Assembly (NCBI RefSeq): GCF_900184685.1
Contig: NZ_FXXL01000007.1
Location: 620,001-684,000 of the forward strand
Source of the DNA: Butyricimonas sp. Marseille-P3923
GTDB lineage: Bacteria > Bacteroidota > Bacteroidia > Bacteroidales > Marinifilaceae
Direction: 5' to 3'
Length of the DNA stretch: 64,000 nt
In this document: positions 1 through 7,958 of the stretch, piece after piece
Position numbering within the stretch: the first letter of the stretch is position 1
Layout: every line of letters starts with the position of its first letter
The notes under the pieces: generated by a model
Database searches by the model: none
The model's input: only the letters and a program-made list of their open reading frames with translations
What the model was told of the DNA's origin: nothing
Translations under genes and position numbers: made by a program

Positions 1-258
1 TAACTTCAACCGTTTGTCGGCGGGCAAGGCCGTGCGTACTGCCTGTTCCAGTTTTTGGTTTATCAATACTATTCTTTGATCCACGATGTGATTAAAAATC
101 TCTTCCTTGCTGTTAAAATGCGTGTACAAGGTACGCCTGCTAATCTTGGCGGCGTTGGCGATATCTTTCATCGTGGTCCCGTAGAAACTCATCTCGATGA
201 ACAATTTTTGTGCCACGCTGAGTATTTTATCTTTCGTTATTCGTAGGCTTGTTCTCAT
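1..258 (-). CDS. TetR/AcrR family regulator (N-terminal part only)
   Basis: Reading the minus strand from an ATG at 256-258 gives 86 codons with no stop before the window edge, so the C-terminal ligand-binding part is outside. The visible part is a TetR-type helix-turn-helix: an N-terminal helix (KILSVAQKLFIEMSF), then TTMKDIANAAKISRRTLYTHF, the classic recognition-helix pattern ending in YxHF, then SKEEIFNHIV. TetR proteins are dimeric repressors, usually of nearby efflux or metabolic genes. It is divergent from the YitT-type gene at 594, with a large inverted repeat between them, so it might control that gene or itself; this is inference. Identification of the fold is firm, the ligand is unknown. 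Confidence 0.85.
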   Translation of the reverse strand, partial: MRTSLRITKDKILSVAQKLFIEMSFYGTTMKDIANAAKISRRTLYTHFNSKEEIFNHIVDQRIVLINQKLEQAVRTALPADKRLKL

Positions 259-322
259 TTTAATTTCACAAATTGGAAAAAGTGTGCAATTATAATCAAT
301 AATTCGGGATATGCAAAATTGA

Positions 323-340
323 GGGAAAACAAGTTTTCCC
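323..340. other. Small perfect hairpin upstream of the TetR gene
   Basis: GGGAAAAC, two A, GTTTTCCC: an 8-bp stem directly abutting the first large repeat element. It may be an operator or part of the repeat; no U-tract supports a terminator. Confidence 0.4.
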
Positions 341-490
341 GGTTTATAAGGTTCATAAGGTTTATAAAGTTCATAAAGTGACGGGTGTCCTTCGGACAAG
401 ATTAAAACGGCAGCTCATGCTGCCGTTAGTATAGCGCCCTGTGGGGGGCAATAACTTTATAAACCTTATAAACTTTATGAACTTTATAAC
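341..490. repeat. Family 1 inverted-repeat element, copy A
   Basis: Left arm (341-379) is made of 9-bp units of the type GTTYATAAR; right arm (454-490) is its inverted counterpart. The core holds TGTCCTTCGGAC and CGGCAGCTCATGCTGCCG-type small hairpins and a CCCTGTGGGG stretch. Six further copies are listed below. It sits between the divergent TetR and YitT genes. Confidence 0.85.
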
Positions 491-593
491 TTCCAAAGTG
501 TTAAATTATATTTTTACCCGAAGATATGACAAATGTCATGTTTTCATCCCCCGCCGGGGGGTATATTCGCGCCCGAAATTAAAATCAAAATCA

Positions 594-1517
594 ATGGTAA
601 ATATATTATTAAAAGAAAAGCCGTTTACCCGCGAGTGGTTCAAGACATACGCCTTGTTGGTCGGCGGGGCTTTCGTGTTAGCGCTGGGGTATAGTTGTTT
701 CATGGCACCGTACAAGATTGTTCCGGGAGGAATATACGGTATCACGATCGTGTTGCAGCACATGTGGGGATTTCCGATAGGTATGGCAGCACTCTGCTTC
801 AATTTGCCGTTGAGTTTAATCGGTTTACGGGTATTGGGTTCCGATTTCGGGGTGAAGACATTTATTTGCTTCATTCTGGTTGCCGTGTTCTCCGACAGTC
901 TTCCCGCCTTGTTGCTGACTTTGATGGGTGAACCTATCCCGGTGAGCGGCACGTTGGACCCGTTCAAATTGGGTGATGAAGTGTTGCTTGCTTGTATCTT
1001 CGGTGGGGTGGTCATGGGTATCGGCGTGGGCATGATACTGAAAACCCGCGCGTCCAGCGGCGGTACCGACGTGCTGTCGAATATCCTGCACAAGTGGACG
1101 CATCGCCCGCTGGGGCAGTTGCAGATGTCCGTCGATTCCTGCATCGTGGTTTTTGGTTTCCTCATGTTTCAGGATTGGAAAGTGCCGATGTATTCTTGGT
1201 TGTCCATATTCCTGATGGGAAAGACGATCGATATGATTCTGCAAGGCTTAGACAACGAGAAGAGTTTCTTTATAATCTCCGATAAAGTGGAGGAAATCCG
1301 CACCTATATATTGAACGACCTGCACCGCGGCGGTTCAATCGTGCCGCTTCAAGGGATGTACAATCGTGCCGAGAAGGAGATGATCATGACCATGATAAAC
1401 CGTCGTCAGATGGCTGTTTTACAACAAGCTATCTATAAGATTGACCCGAATGCTTTCGTGACAATCTTTGATGCACATCAGATACTGGGTGAGGGGTTCA
1501 AGAGGTTGGATTCATAG
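594..1517 (+). CDS. YitT family membrane protein (DUF161 + DUF2179)
   Basis: The protein of 307 residues has five to six hydrophobic segments in its first two thirds (for example ALLVGGAFVLALGYSCF and ACIFGGVVMGIGVGMIL), including the family-typical sequence RASSGGTDVLSNIL, followed by a soluble C-terminal DUF2179 domain (FFIISDKVEEIRTYILNDL, then RGGSIVPLQGMY and a basic end). YitT proteins are inner membrane proteins of unsettled function, some proposed as transporters. An in-frame ATG exists at 441, but that extension reads through the right arm of repeat copy A, so the start at 594 (MVNILLKEKPF) is preferred. It is monocistronic as far as can be seen. Confidence 0.85.
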   Translation: MVNILLKEKPFTREWFKTYALLVGGAFVLALGYSCFMAPYKIVPGGIYGITIVLQHMWGFPIGMAALCFNLPLSLIGLRVLGSDFGVKTFICFILVAVFSDSLPALLLTLMGEPIPVSGTLDPFKLGDEVLLACIFGGVVMGIGVGMILKTRASSGGTDVLSNILHKWTHRPLGQLQMSVDSCIVVFGFLMFQDWKVPMYSWLSIFLMGKTIDMILQGLDNEKSFFIISDKVEEIRTYILNDLHRGGSIVPLQGMYNRAEKEMIMTMINRRQMAVLQQAIYKIDPNAFVTIFDAHQILGEGFKRLDS

Positions 1518-1578
1518 AACTATACCTTGTCAGTTGATCAATCTTTTCGCTATAATTGGTACCTCCATTCCCGCCATC

Positions 1579-1633
1579 ATGAACGTATCATGAACCAATC
1601 ATGAACGTAAATTTGCGTTTATGATACGTTCAT
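1579..1633. promoter_or_regulatory. Inverted repeat with repeated ATGAACGTATC-type motif
   Basis: ATGAACGTATCAT (1579-1591) is the exact reverse complement of ATGATACGTTCAT (1621-1633), and related half-sites ATGAAC occur between them (1601). It lies in the 276-bp gap between the YitT-type gene and the small ORF at 1794; it may be an operator or a hairpin at the 3' end of the YitT-type transcript. No U-tract follows. The rest of this gap shows nothing else recognisable. Confidence 0.5.
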
Positions 1634-1793
1634 GAAATGTAAATGCTTGATACGTGTGAGTGGGTAACGGGGAGGTGATGGTTGTTCAATGGCTTGCAAG
1701 AAGTTGATATCGCTTTTTTAATCTTGTAACTTATAAATTGCTATAGGAAAATATTTTTATTAACTTGCGGCGTTTTTAACATGAACGTGAAAG

Positions 1794-2159
1794 ATGATGA
1801 ATAAACGTGACGTCGGTTACCGGGCTAAATTACGCTTTTCCCGTTGGAACAGGAAAGGGTATGCCATTTTCGCCTCGCTGGGGCGGGAGGTGTGCATCGG
1901 GCGGTTGGCGATACATATTTGTGAAATGGCGTTGCGGAAATCATCGAGAAAAGGCGTGATCGTGAATCTCGCGGAGGCGTTCGAACGAATGGTGACGACA
2001 TTCGAGGAATATGCGGAAAAGGTGACGCGGGCGTGTTGCCCGGTGGTTCCCGCGCGTGTCGATGCTATTAATACCGGGAGTTACGGGAATTATGATACGA
2101 GAATGAAGGTACGTCCGGCTGTAAAGGTGGACGTACCTTTTTTATTGAAAACAAATTAA
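1794..2159 (+). CDS. Small basic conserved-looking protein, unknown function
   Basis: 121 residues, strongly basic in the first half, with LRFSRWNRKGYAIFASLGR (residues 13-31) followed by EVCIGRL. I recall small Bacteroidales proteins carrying the same pattern RFSRW-RK-YA-FASLG, but know no function. The C-terminal third is cysteine- and proline-containing and looks low in conservation. The last codons run across a strong terminator hairpin (2106-2143), which is unusual and suggests that the end of the frame may be incidental or that the gene is trimmed at its 3' end. It lies upstream of bioB with a terminator in between, so it is probably not cotranscribed with biotin genes. A seven-codon frame (1781-1804) overlaps its start. 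Confidence 0.6.
   Translation: MMNKRDVGYRAKLRFSRWNRKGYAIFASLGREVCIGRLAIHICEMALRKSSRKGVIVNLAEAFERMVTTFEEYAEKVTRACCPVVPARVDAINTGSYGNYDTRMKVRPAVKVDVPFLLKTN
2106..2143 (+). terminator. Rho-independent terminator overlapping the end of the small ORF
   Basis: AAGGTACGTCC (2106-2116) and GGACGTACCTT (2129-2139) form an 11-bp stem with a 12-nt loop, followed by a T run to 2143. It lies inside the last 18 codons of the frame that ends at 2159. Confidence 0.8.
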
Positions 2160-2246
2160 TTTATGATTTATGAATTACGATTCGCGATTAGAAAAGCGTT
2201 AGCAGACGGGAGGGAATCATAAATCATAAATCCAAAATCTTAAATA
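2158..2246. repeat. Family 3 inverted-repeat element upstream of bioB
   Basis: A left arm with ATTTATGATTTATGAATTACG and a right arm with AATCATAAATCATAAATCC flank a short G/C-richer core. Related elements occur at 7930, 40676, 41078, 48049 and 59460. It ends a few bases before the bioB start. Confidence 0.75.
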
Positions 2247-2252
2247 GATCGG

Positions 2253-3215
2253 ATGATAGAGAAATTGAAACAGAAGGTCTTCGAGGGAGGACAGATCACG
2301 AGGGAGGAAGCGCTGGCACTGGCTGCCGCGGGGGATAAGGCGGCGTTGTATGCTGCCGCGGGGGAGATACGCGATCGGTTTGCCGGGCGTTATTTCGACA
2401 CTTGTTCCATCGTGAACGCGCGGTCGGGACGGTGCTCGGAAAATTGCAAGTGGTGCGCGCAGTCGGCAGTTTTCAAAACACACGTGCAGGAGTACGAGCT
2501 GATTGACGAGGAGAGTTGCGTGGAGTTGGCTCGATTGAACGCGAAATACAAGGTGAACAAGTTTTCGTTTGTCACGAGCGGGCGTGCGCTGTCGGACAAG
2601 AATATCGACCGCCTGTGCGGGTACGCCGAGAGGATAAAACGAGAGATGAATATCAACCTGTGTGCCTCGATGGGGTTGTTGAGCAAAGAACAGTTACGCC
2701 GACTGAAAGAGTCCGGTATAACCCGCTACCATTGTAATCTGGAATCGTCGCCGAGGTTTTTCGCCACGTTGTGCTCGTCACACACGCTAGAGGAGAAGAT
2801 ACAAACGATTCGTGCCGCGCAGGAGGTGGGGATGGAGGTTTGTTCGGGCGGGATTATCGGCATGGGCGAAACGATGGAAGATCGCGTGGAACTTGCCTTG
2901 ACGGTGCGAGAATTGGGCGTGAAGTCAATACCGATGAACGTGTTGAATCCCATACCGGGTACCCCGCTGGAGGGTATGCCGCCGCTCGCGGACGACGAGG
3001 TACTGACCACCGTTGCGGTGTTCCGCTTTATCAACCCGGACGCTTTCCTGCGCTTCGCGGGGGGACGCGTGCTGATCGCCCATATCGAGGAAAAAGCCAT
3101 AAAAGCGGGTATCAACTCCGCCATTCTCGGCGATATGTTGACCACCGTAGGCTCGAAGGTGATGGAGGACATGGAGAAGGTGCAAAGACTAGGGTTTACA
3201 ATTGAAAATGAATGA
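2253..3215 (+). CDS. bioB: Biotin synthase
   Basis: Radical SAM enzyme that inserts sulfur into dethiobiotin, the last step of biotin synthesis. The 320-residue length is normal for BioB. The [4Fe-4S] cysteines are C61, C65 and C68 in GRCSENCKWCAQS; the family also shows here in YHCNLESSPRFF, GGIIGMGET and IPMNVLNPIPGTPLEG, and in LRFAGGR near the C-terminus, which carries the arginine that binds the auxiliary cluster. It opens the biotin operon. Upstream lie a terminator and a family 3 repeat, so a promoter should lie between about 2144 and 2250, but none is obvious. No BirA-type operator was recognised. A family 1 element separates it from bioA. Confidence 0.97.
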   Translation: MIEKLKQKVFEGGQITREEALALAAAGDKAALYAAAGEIRDRFAGRYFDTCSIVNARSGRCSENCKWCAQSAVFKTHVQEYELIDEESCVELARLNAKYKVNKFSFVTSGRALSDKNIDRLCGYAERIKREMNINLCASMGLLSKEQLRRLKESGITRYHCNLESSPRFFATLCSSHTLEEKIQTIRAAQEVGMEVCSGGIIGMGETMEDRVELALTVRELGVKSIPMNVLNPIPGTPLEGMPPLADDEVLTTVAVFRFINPDAFLRFAGGRVLIAHIEEKAIKAGINSAILGDMLTTVGSKVMEDMEKVQRLGFTIENE

Positions 3216-3223
3216 ATGCAAGA

Positions 3224-3366
3224 GTTTATAAGGTTCATAAGGTTTATAAAGTTATAGACCGTCGTGGGGCGCTTTGTTCACGGCAGCTTGAGTTGCCGAT
3301 AAGCCTTGTCCGAAGGACACCCGTCACTTTATGAACCTTATGAACTTTATAAACCTTATAAACTTT
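3224..3366. repeat. Family 1 inverted-repeat element, copy B (bioB-bioA gap)
   Basis: 9-bp-unit arms at 3224-3256 and 3325-3366. The core, in the opposite orientation to copy A, contains CGGCAGCTTGAGTTGCCG and TTGTCCGAAGGACACCCG. It fills nearly the whole gap between bioB and bioA. Confidence 0.88.
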
Positions 3367-3374
3367 TAGTTATA

Positions 3375-4658
3375 ATGAATACGGCAGAATTATTGAAGTT
3401 TGACAGGGAGCACGTGTGGCACCCGTACACGTCGACGATAGATCCGCTCCCGGTGTACCCGGTGAAAAGGGCGGAGGGTGTTTATATCGAACTGGAGGAC
3501 GGTACGCGGCTGATTGACGGTATGTCGTCATGGTGGTGCGCGGTGCACGGGTACAATCACCCGGCGTTGAACGCGGCGGTCGAGGAACAGTTGAAGAGCA
3601 TGTCACACGTCATGTTCGGCGGGTTGACGCACCGTCCGGCGGTGGAACTGGCGGAAAAGCTGCTGGAAATGGCCCCGCGGGGGATGGATAAGGTGTTTTA
3701 CAGCGATTCCGGTTCGGTTGCCGTGGAGGTTGCCATGAAAATGGCTCTGCAATACTGGTACGCTGCCGGGAGAGAGGAGAAACGCTATTTCCTGACGATC
3801 ATGAAAGGGTACCACGGCGACACGTGGAATGCCATGTCGGTATGCGATCCCGTGACGGGGATGCACGGTATTTTCCGGGGGACGCTGCCGATGCAGTATT
3901 TCGTGCATCGACCGGAAGTGCGTTACGGGGAAGTGTGCCTGCCGGAACATATCGAGGAGTTGAAGCAATGCCTGCGCAATAATCACAACCGTATCGCTGC
4001 CGTGATACTGGAGCCGATCGTGCAAGGTGCCGGGGGGATGTGGTTCTACTCGGCGGACTACCTGCGGCAGGTGCGGGAGTTGTGTGACGATTACGGCGTG
4101 TTGCTCGTGTGCGACGAGATCGCTACCGGGTTCGGTCGCACGGGGAAGATGTGGGGGGTGGATCACGCGGGAATCGTGCCGGATATCATGTGTGTCGGCA
4201 AGGCACTCACGGGCGGGTACATGAGTTTTGCCGCCACGATGGCAACGGAGAAGGTGGCAACGTGGATATGCACGGGAAACCCGGGTGTCTTCATGCATGG
4301 TCCCACGTTCATGGGTAACCCGATGGCGTGTGCCGTGGCGAATGCCTCGCTGGACTTGATACGGGGGTATGACCTTACCGAAATGATCGGGCGGATAGAG
4401 AGCCAGTTGCGGGTGGATTTGCTACCCGCGCTCGAGTATCCCAACGTGGCGGACGTGCGCGTGTTGGGGGCTATCGGCGTGGTGGAGATGAAAGATGCCG
4501 TGAACATGGGTGTTCTGCAAGCGGCTTTCGTCAGAGAGGGGGTATGGATACGTCCTTTCGGGCGGCTCGTGTACGTTATGCCGCCGTATATTATTCGGGC
4601 GGAGGAACTGAGGCGGTTGACGTCGGCGTTGTTGCGGGTGATCAAGTATTTCAGGTGA
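3375..4658 (+). CDS. bioA: Adenosylmethionine-8-amino-7-oxononanoate aminotransferase
   Basis: PLP-dependent class III aminotransferase that makes 7,8-diaminopelargonate from KAPA using S-adenosylmethionine as amino donor. At 427 residues it has the usual length. Visible marks: HVWHPYTS near the N-terminus, [14 protein letters not shown], the substrate pocket [17 protein letters not shown], the cofactor-binding [12 protein letters not shown] and the Schiff-base lysine in [10 protein letters not shown]. An in-frame ATG at 3306 lies within repeat copy B and would add 23 repeat-encoded residues, so ATG 3375 ([13 protein letters not shown]) is chosen. It is second in the biotin operon. Confidence 0.96.
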   Translation: MNTAELLKFDREHVWHPYTSTIDPLPVYPVKRAEGVYIELEDGTRLIDGMSSWWCAVHGYNHPALNAAVEEQLKSMSHVMFGGLTHRPAVELAEKLLEMAPRGMDKVFYSDSGSVAVEVAMKMALQYWYAAGREEKRYFLTIMKGYHGDTWNAMSVCDPVTGMHGIFRGTLPMQYFVHRPEVRYGEVCLPEHIEELKQCLRNNHNRIAAVILEPIVQGAGGMWFYSADYLRQVRELCDDYGVLLVCDEIATGFGRTGKMWGVDHAGIVPDIMCVGKALTGGYMSFAATMATEKVATWICTGNPGVFMHGPTFMGNPMACAVANASLDLIRGYDLTEMIGRIESQLRVDLLPALEYPNVADVRVLGAIGVVEMKDAVNMGVLQAAFVREGVWIRPFGRLVYVMPPYIIRAEELRRLTSALLRVIKYFR

Positions 4659-4667
4659 GGCGGCAGT

Positions 4668-4870
4668 TTAATTCGCCTTCGGCGAGTTGCATTTGCCCGC
4701 GGGCAAGTTGCAGGTTACATTCGCCTGCGGCGAGTTGAAGGGGATTACCGGTGTTAGAGTTGAATGATGAAAGAATATAATAAGGTGAAGTTATTGGAAG
4801 CGGAAGCAACTTGCAACCTGCAACTTGCCGAAGGCAAATTTAACCTGTAACTTCGCCAAAGGCGAAAAAC
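4668..4870. repeat. Family 2 inverted-repeat element (bioA-bioF gap)
   Basis: Left side: three tandem units of about 21-27 bp, each with its own small palindrome (TTCGCCTTCGGCGAG, TTGCCCGCGGGCAAG, TTCGCCTGCGGCGAG) and linked by GTTGCAGGTTACA. Right side: inverted units (CAACTTGCAACCTGCAACTT, GCCGAAGGC, TTCGCCAAAGGCGAA). The last small palindrome ends about five bases before the bioF ATG. The 210-bp gap holds no gene. Confidence 0.85.
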
Positions 4871-4871
4871 A

Positions 4872-6029
4872 ATGAATAAGGAAAGGTATATTAATAAACT
4901 GGAGAAAATCAAGGAATTCGGGAATTACCGGATGTTGCGGGACGTGCAGCACAACGGTTTTCTGATTCATTATAACGGGCGGGAGATGCTGAATCTCTCG
5001 TCGAACGATTATCTGGGATTGTCTTCCAACCCGGTTTTATACGAGGATTTCAGGAAAGAAACCGACGTGAAACTGTTGAGTTTCAGTGCCGTGTCGTCCA
5101 GACTACTGTCCGGGAACCACGAGTATTACGGGTTGCTGGAGGACGATTTACGGGATTTGTACGGCAAGGAGGCGGCTTTGGTGCTGAACTCCGGGTATCA
5201 CGCGAATATCGGTATTTTGCCGTCATTGGCGGGGAAGCGGGATTTGATCGTGGCGGACAAGCTGGTGCACGCGAGTATCATCGACGGTCTGCGGTTGAGT
5301 GATGCGCAGATGTTGCGTTACCGTCATCTGGATTACGACCACCTGCGGGAACTTCTGTTCAATCACCGGGAGGAGTACGAGAACGTGTTTATCGTGACGG
5401 AATCGATATTCAGCATGGACGGTGACACGGCGGATTTGCAGGAGTTGTGCGACTTGAAGAAGGAGTATGACGCGTTCCTGTACGTTGACGAGGCGCATGC
5501 CGTGGGGGTGCGGGGTACGAACGGGTTGGGATGTAGCGAAGAGCAGGGATGTATTGACGATATCGACTTTATCGTGGGCACTTTCGGCAAGGCGTTTGCC
5601 TCGTACGGGGCTTTCGTGGTGTGTGACGAGTTGTTCAAGGATTACCTTGTCAACACGCAGCGGAGTCTGATTTTCACGACAGCATTGCCCCCGGTGGTGG
5701 TGGCGTGGACGCGGTTCGTGCTGAACCGGATGCCGGACTTTTTCCCGTATCGGCTGAAACTGACGGAGATTGCCGAACAATTGCGGACAACATTGTCCGA
5801 ACGGGGATTCGAGACACGGGGCGATTCGCATATCGTGCCTTTCCTATGCGGGAGCAACGAGAATAGCGTTTACATGTCCGAACTGTTTCAAGATAACGGC
5901 TTTTTCGTGTTGCCCGTGAGGTACCCGACCGTGCCGAAAAACGAGGCTCGTATCCGCTTCTCGCTGAATGCGGCGATACCGGAGGAGGATTACGAGTGTT
6001 TGAGGGAGTTCGTGGAAGTAAGTTTATGA
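4872..6029 (+). CDS. bioF: 8-amino-7-oxononanoate synthase (KAPA synthase)
   Basis: PLP-dependent alpha-oxoamine synthase, condensing pimeloyl thioester with L-alanine to KAPA, the first ring-assembly step. The 385-residue chain shows LNLSSNDYLGLS, the substrate loop SRLLSGNHEYYGLLE, the cofactor-stacking histidine region DKLVHASIIDG, DEAHAVGVRG and the PLP lysine in GTFGKAFASYGAF. Alpha-oxoamine synthases include glycine C-acetyltransferase, but the position between bioA and bioG makes BioF the clear call. Its stop codon lies inside the left arm of repeat copy C. Confidence 0.95.
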   Translation: MNKERYINKLEKIKEFGNYRMLRDVQHNGFLIHYNGREMLNLSSNDYLGLSSNPVLYEDFRKETDVKLLSFSAVSSRLLSGNHEYYGLLEDDLRDLYGKEAALVLNSGYHANIGILPSLAGKRDLIVADKLVHASIIDGLRLSDAQMLRYRHLDYDHLRELLFNHREEYENVFIVTESIFSMDGDTADLQELCDLKKEYDAFLYVDEAHAVGVRGTNGLGCSEEQGCIDDIDFIVGTFGKAFASYGAFVVCDELFKDYLVNTQRSLIFTTALPPVVVAWTRFVLNRMPDFFPYRLKLTEIAEQLRTTLSERGFETRGDSHIVPFLCGSNENSVYMSELFQDNGFFVLPVRYPTVPKNEARIRFSLNAAIPEEDYECLREFVEVSL

Positions 6030-6182
6030 AGTTTGTAAAGTTCATAAAGTTTATAAAGTTCATAAGGTTTATAGACCCCTGCGGGGCGCTTTGTCCACGG
6101 CAGCTTGAGCTGCCGATAAACGCTGTCCGAAGGACACCCGGCACTTTATGAACTTTATAAACCTTATAAACTTTATGAACTA
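6021..6182. repeat. Family 1 inverted-repeat element, copy C (bioF-bioG gap)
   Basis: The left arm begins inside the last codons of bioF; arms of GTTYATAAR units flank the core ACCCCTGCGGGGCGCTTTG, CGGCAGCTTGAGCTGCCG and TGTCCGAAGGACACCCG. Its core is nearly identical to copy D at 6926 but in the opposite orientation (I count about three differences over some 83 bases). Confidence 0.92.
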
Positions 6183-6218
6183 AAAAAAGTGCGAAGCTCG
6201 GTGGGTGGGAAAACAACT

Positions 6219-6264
6219 TGTAACTTGTAACCTGCCAACCTGTAACTTCGCCGAAGGCGAAAAA
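6219..6264. repeat. Family 2 half element before bioG
   Basis: AACTTGTAACTTGTAACCTGCC and a following unit end in TTCGCCGAAGGCGAA, six bases before the bioG ATG. It matches only the right side of the longer element at 4668. Confidence 0.75.
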
Positions 6265-6266
6265 CT

Positions 6267-6911
6267 ATGCGAAGACAGTGGATAACCAAAAAAGGGGGGC
6301 GGTGCTTGACTTTGTTCTTTTGCGGATGGGGGATGGACGAACGTGCCGTGCAACATCTGACGGGAACGGGGGACGTGCTCGCGTTCTATGATTACCGGGA
6401 TATAGCGGGGGAAGAAGCTCCCGTGACGGACGGGTACGATGAAATTCGTGCGGTGGCGTGGTCTATGGGCGTGTGGGCGGCGGCGGTGTTGCTGGAGCGG
6501 TGGAAGTTGCCCGTGACAAGACGGGTGGCGATCAACGGCACGGAGCGTCCCGTGGACGAGCGTTACGGGATTCTCCCGAAGCTTTACCTGTTGACGGAGC
6601 GGGGCATGGACGAGCGGGGACGGGACAAGTTCTTTGCCCGGATGCTGGCGGGACGGGAAGAGATGGCGAGATTCGGGGCAAATAAGCCTCTCCGGGAGTT
6701 GCACGAGCAGGTGGAGGAGTTGCGGGCTATCCGGGAGCAAGCGATGCTGATACGGCCGGAAACGCGGTGGGACAAGGCGTACGTGTCCGCGGGCGACGTG
6801 ATCTTTCCGCCGGAAAGCCAGCGGAACTGGTGGGACGGACGATGCGAAACGGTGAGCATAGAGGGAGGACATTACCCGTTTTACGTGTTGGATAATTGGG
6901 ATGAGATATGA
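6267..6911 (+). CDS. bioG: Pimeloyl-ACP methyl ester esterase, BioG type
   Basis: Alpha/beta hydrolase of the DUF452/BioG family, which releases pimeloyl-ACP from its methyl ester and so ends the BioC-initiated fatty acid detour. The protein has 214 residues. The probable catalytic triad is visible: S66 in AVAWSMGVWA, D177 in SAGDVIFPPE and H202 in EGGHYPF. The N-terminal FFCGWGMDE fits the oxyanion-hole region of this family. It takes the place of BioH. The gene is bracketed by two inverted, near-identical family 1 elements (6021-6182, 6926-7088). Confidence 0.9.
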   Translation: MRRQWITKKGGRCLTLFFCGWGMDERAVQHLTGTGDVLAFYDYRDIAGEEAPVTDGYDEIRAVAWSMGVWAAAVLLERWKLPVTRRVAINGTERPVDERYGILPKLYLLTERGMDERGRDKFFARMLAGREEMARFGANKPLRELHEQVEELRAIREQAMLIRPETRWDKAYVSAGDVIFPPESQRNWWDGRCETVSIEGGHYPFYVLDNWDEI

Positions 6912-6925
6912 TGGAAAGGGGGTTA

Positions 6926-7088
6926 AAAGTTTATAAGGTTTATAAGGTTCATAAAGTGACGGGTGTCCTTCGGACAATGTTTATCGGCAGCTCAAGCTGC
7001 CGTGGACAAAGCGCCCCGCAGGGGTCTATAAACCTTATGAACTTTATAAACTTTATAAACCTTATAAACTTTATGAATTTCATGAAAT
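6926..7088. repeat. Family 1 inverted-repeat element, copy D (bioG-bioC gap)
   Basis: Left arm of GTTTATAAG units, core TGTCCTTCGGACA, CGGCAGCTCAAGCTGCCG and CGCCCCGCAGGGG, right arm ACCTTATGAACTTTATAAAC and more units. It runs almost to the bioC start, and the ATG-containing unit ATGAATTTCATGAAATTTG just before bioC looks like a decayed extra unit. Confidence 0.92.
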
Positions 7089-7094
7089 TTGAAC

Positions 7095-7874
7095 ATGATG
7101 GAAATAAATAAAGAAAAAGTGCGGAAACATTTCCGGCGCAGTATGGGAAGTTATGACGAGAACGCGCGGGTACAGCGGGCAGTGGTCGGACGGCTGTGTC
7201 CTATGGCTGTGGCAGCGGTGGAACGGATGCCCCGGAAGATACTGGAAGTGGGATGCGGGACGGGATTGTTGACCGTTTTGTTGAGGCAGGCTTTTCCGGG
7301 GAGCGAGTTGCACGTGAACGATCTCGTGGAGGATTTGTGCCGCGGGACGGCTGTCGCTAACGGGATTCCGGAGGGATGTTGCATACCGGGTGATATCGAG
7401 CGGGCGGAACTACCCGGCGGGTATGACCTTATTGTTTCGGCTTCCACGTTCCAGTGGTTCACCGACCCGGAGGCTACTTTTTGCGAGTTGGCGGAGAATC
7501 TGAATGATGGCGGTTGCATGATATTCAGTTCGTTCGGTAAGCATAACTTGCGCGAGATACGGCAAACCACGGGCGGCGGTTTGGCATACCGCACGAAGGA
7601 GGAGTTGCGGGATTTGTTGAGTCCCTGTTTCACGGTGGAACGGATGGAGGAAGAGTTTCATGTTCTTGAATTTGATAATCCCCTGTCGGTTTTGCAGCAT
7701 CTGAAACGAACGGGCGTGAACGTTTCTTCCGACCGTTCCGTGTGGACGAAAGGACGGGTGAATGCCTTTATCGACGAGTATAATACCCGCTTCACGGTGG
7801 AAGGAAAGGTGATATTGACTTATCACCCGCTTTACTTCGTGTGCAGGAGGAAACAATTGAAAATTGAAAGTTGA
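7095..7874 (+). CDS. bioC: Malonyl-ACP O-methyltransferase
   Basis: SAM-dependent methyltransferase that caps malonyl-ACP as a methyl ester so it can be extended by fatty acid synthesis to pimeloyl-ACP methyl ester. The 259-residue protein starts with the BioC-typical KVRKHFRRSMGSYDENARVQ, then motif I ILEVGCGTGLLT, and DLIVSASTFQWFTDPEA further on. Tandem ATGs at 7095 and 7098 follow a TTG at 7089; the ATG at 7095 is taken. Context between bioG and bioD makes the call secure. Confidence 0.94.
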   Translation: MMEINKEKVRKHFRRSMGSYDENARVQRAVVGRLCPMAVAAVERMPRKILEVGCGTGLLTVLLRQAFPGSELHVNDLVEDLCRGTAVANGIPEGCCIPGDIERAELPGGYDLIVSASTFQWFTDPEATFCELAENLNDGGCMIFSSFGKHNLREIRQTTGGGLAYRTKEELRDLLSPCFTVERMEEEFHVLEFDNPLSVLQHLKRTGVNVSSDRSVWTKGRVNAFIDEYNTRFTVEGKVILTYHPLYFVCRRKQLKIES

Positions 7875-7958
7875 AAATTGAAAATGAAAAATGAACTCCT
7901 CCGTCTGCTTCGAAGCCGGGAGGGAGTTCAATCTAAAATCATAAATCATAAATCATAA
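7856..7958. repeat. Composite family 4 / family 3 repeat (bioC-bioD gap)
   Basis: It begins with GAAAATTGAAAGTTGAAAA units that overlap the end of bioC, continues with a G/C-rich middle containing ACTCCTCCGTCTGCTTCG, and ends with AATCATAAATCATAAATC. The middle motif reappears inverted at about 11665-11690. Confidence 0.75.

Noticed and set aside
341-490. CRISPR array
   Set aside because: The 9-bp units are directly adjacent without spacers, and no cas genes are present.
536-1165. Long minus-strand frame opposite the YitT-type gene
   Set aside because: It is fully contained in a gene with clear membrane topology and family motifs, and its own translation has no family features.
2144-2250. 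Biotin (BirA) operator before bioB
   Set aside because: No TTGTAAAC/GTTTACA-type dyad was found; only the A/T-rich family 3 repeat is seen.
6180-6977. 265-codon minus-strand frame across bioG and the repeats
   Set aside because: Its ends are the repeat arms read as short periodic peptides, and bioG on the other strand has a catalytic triad in order.
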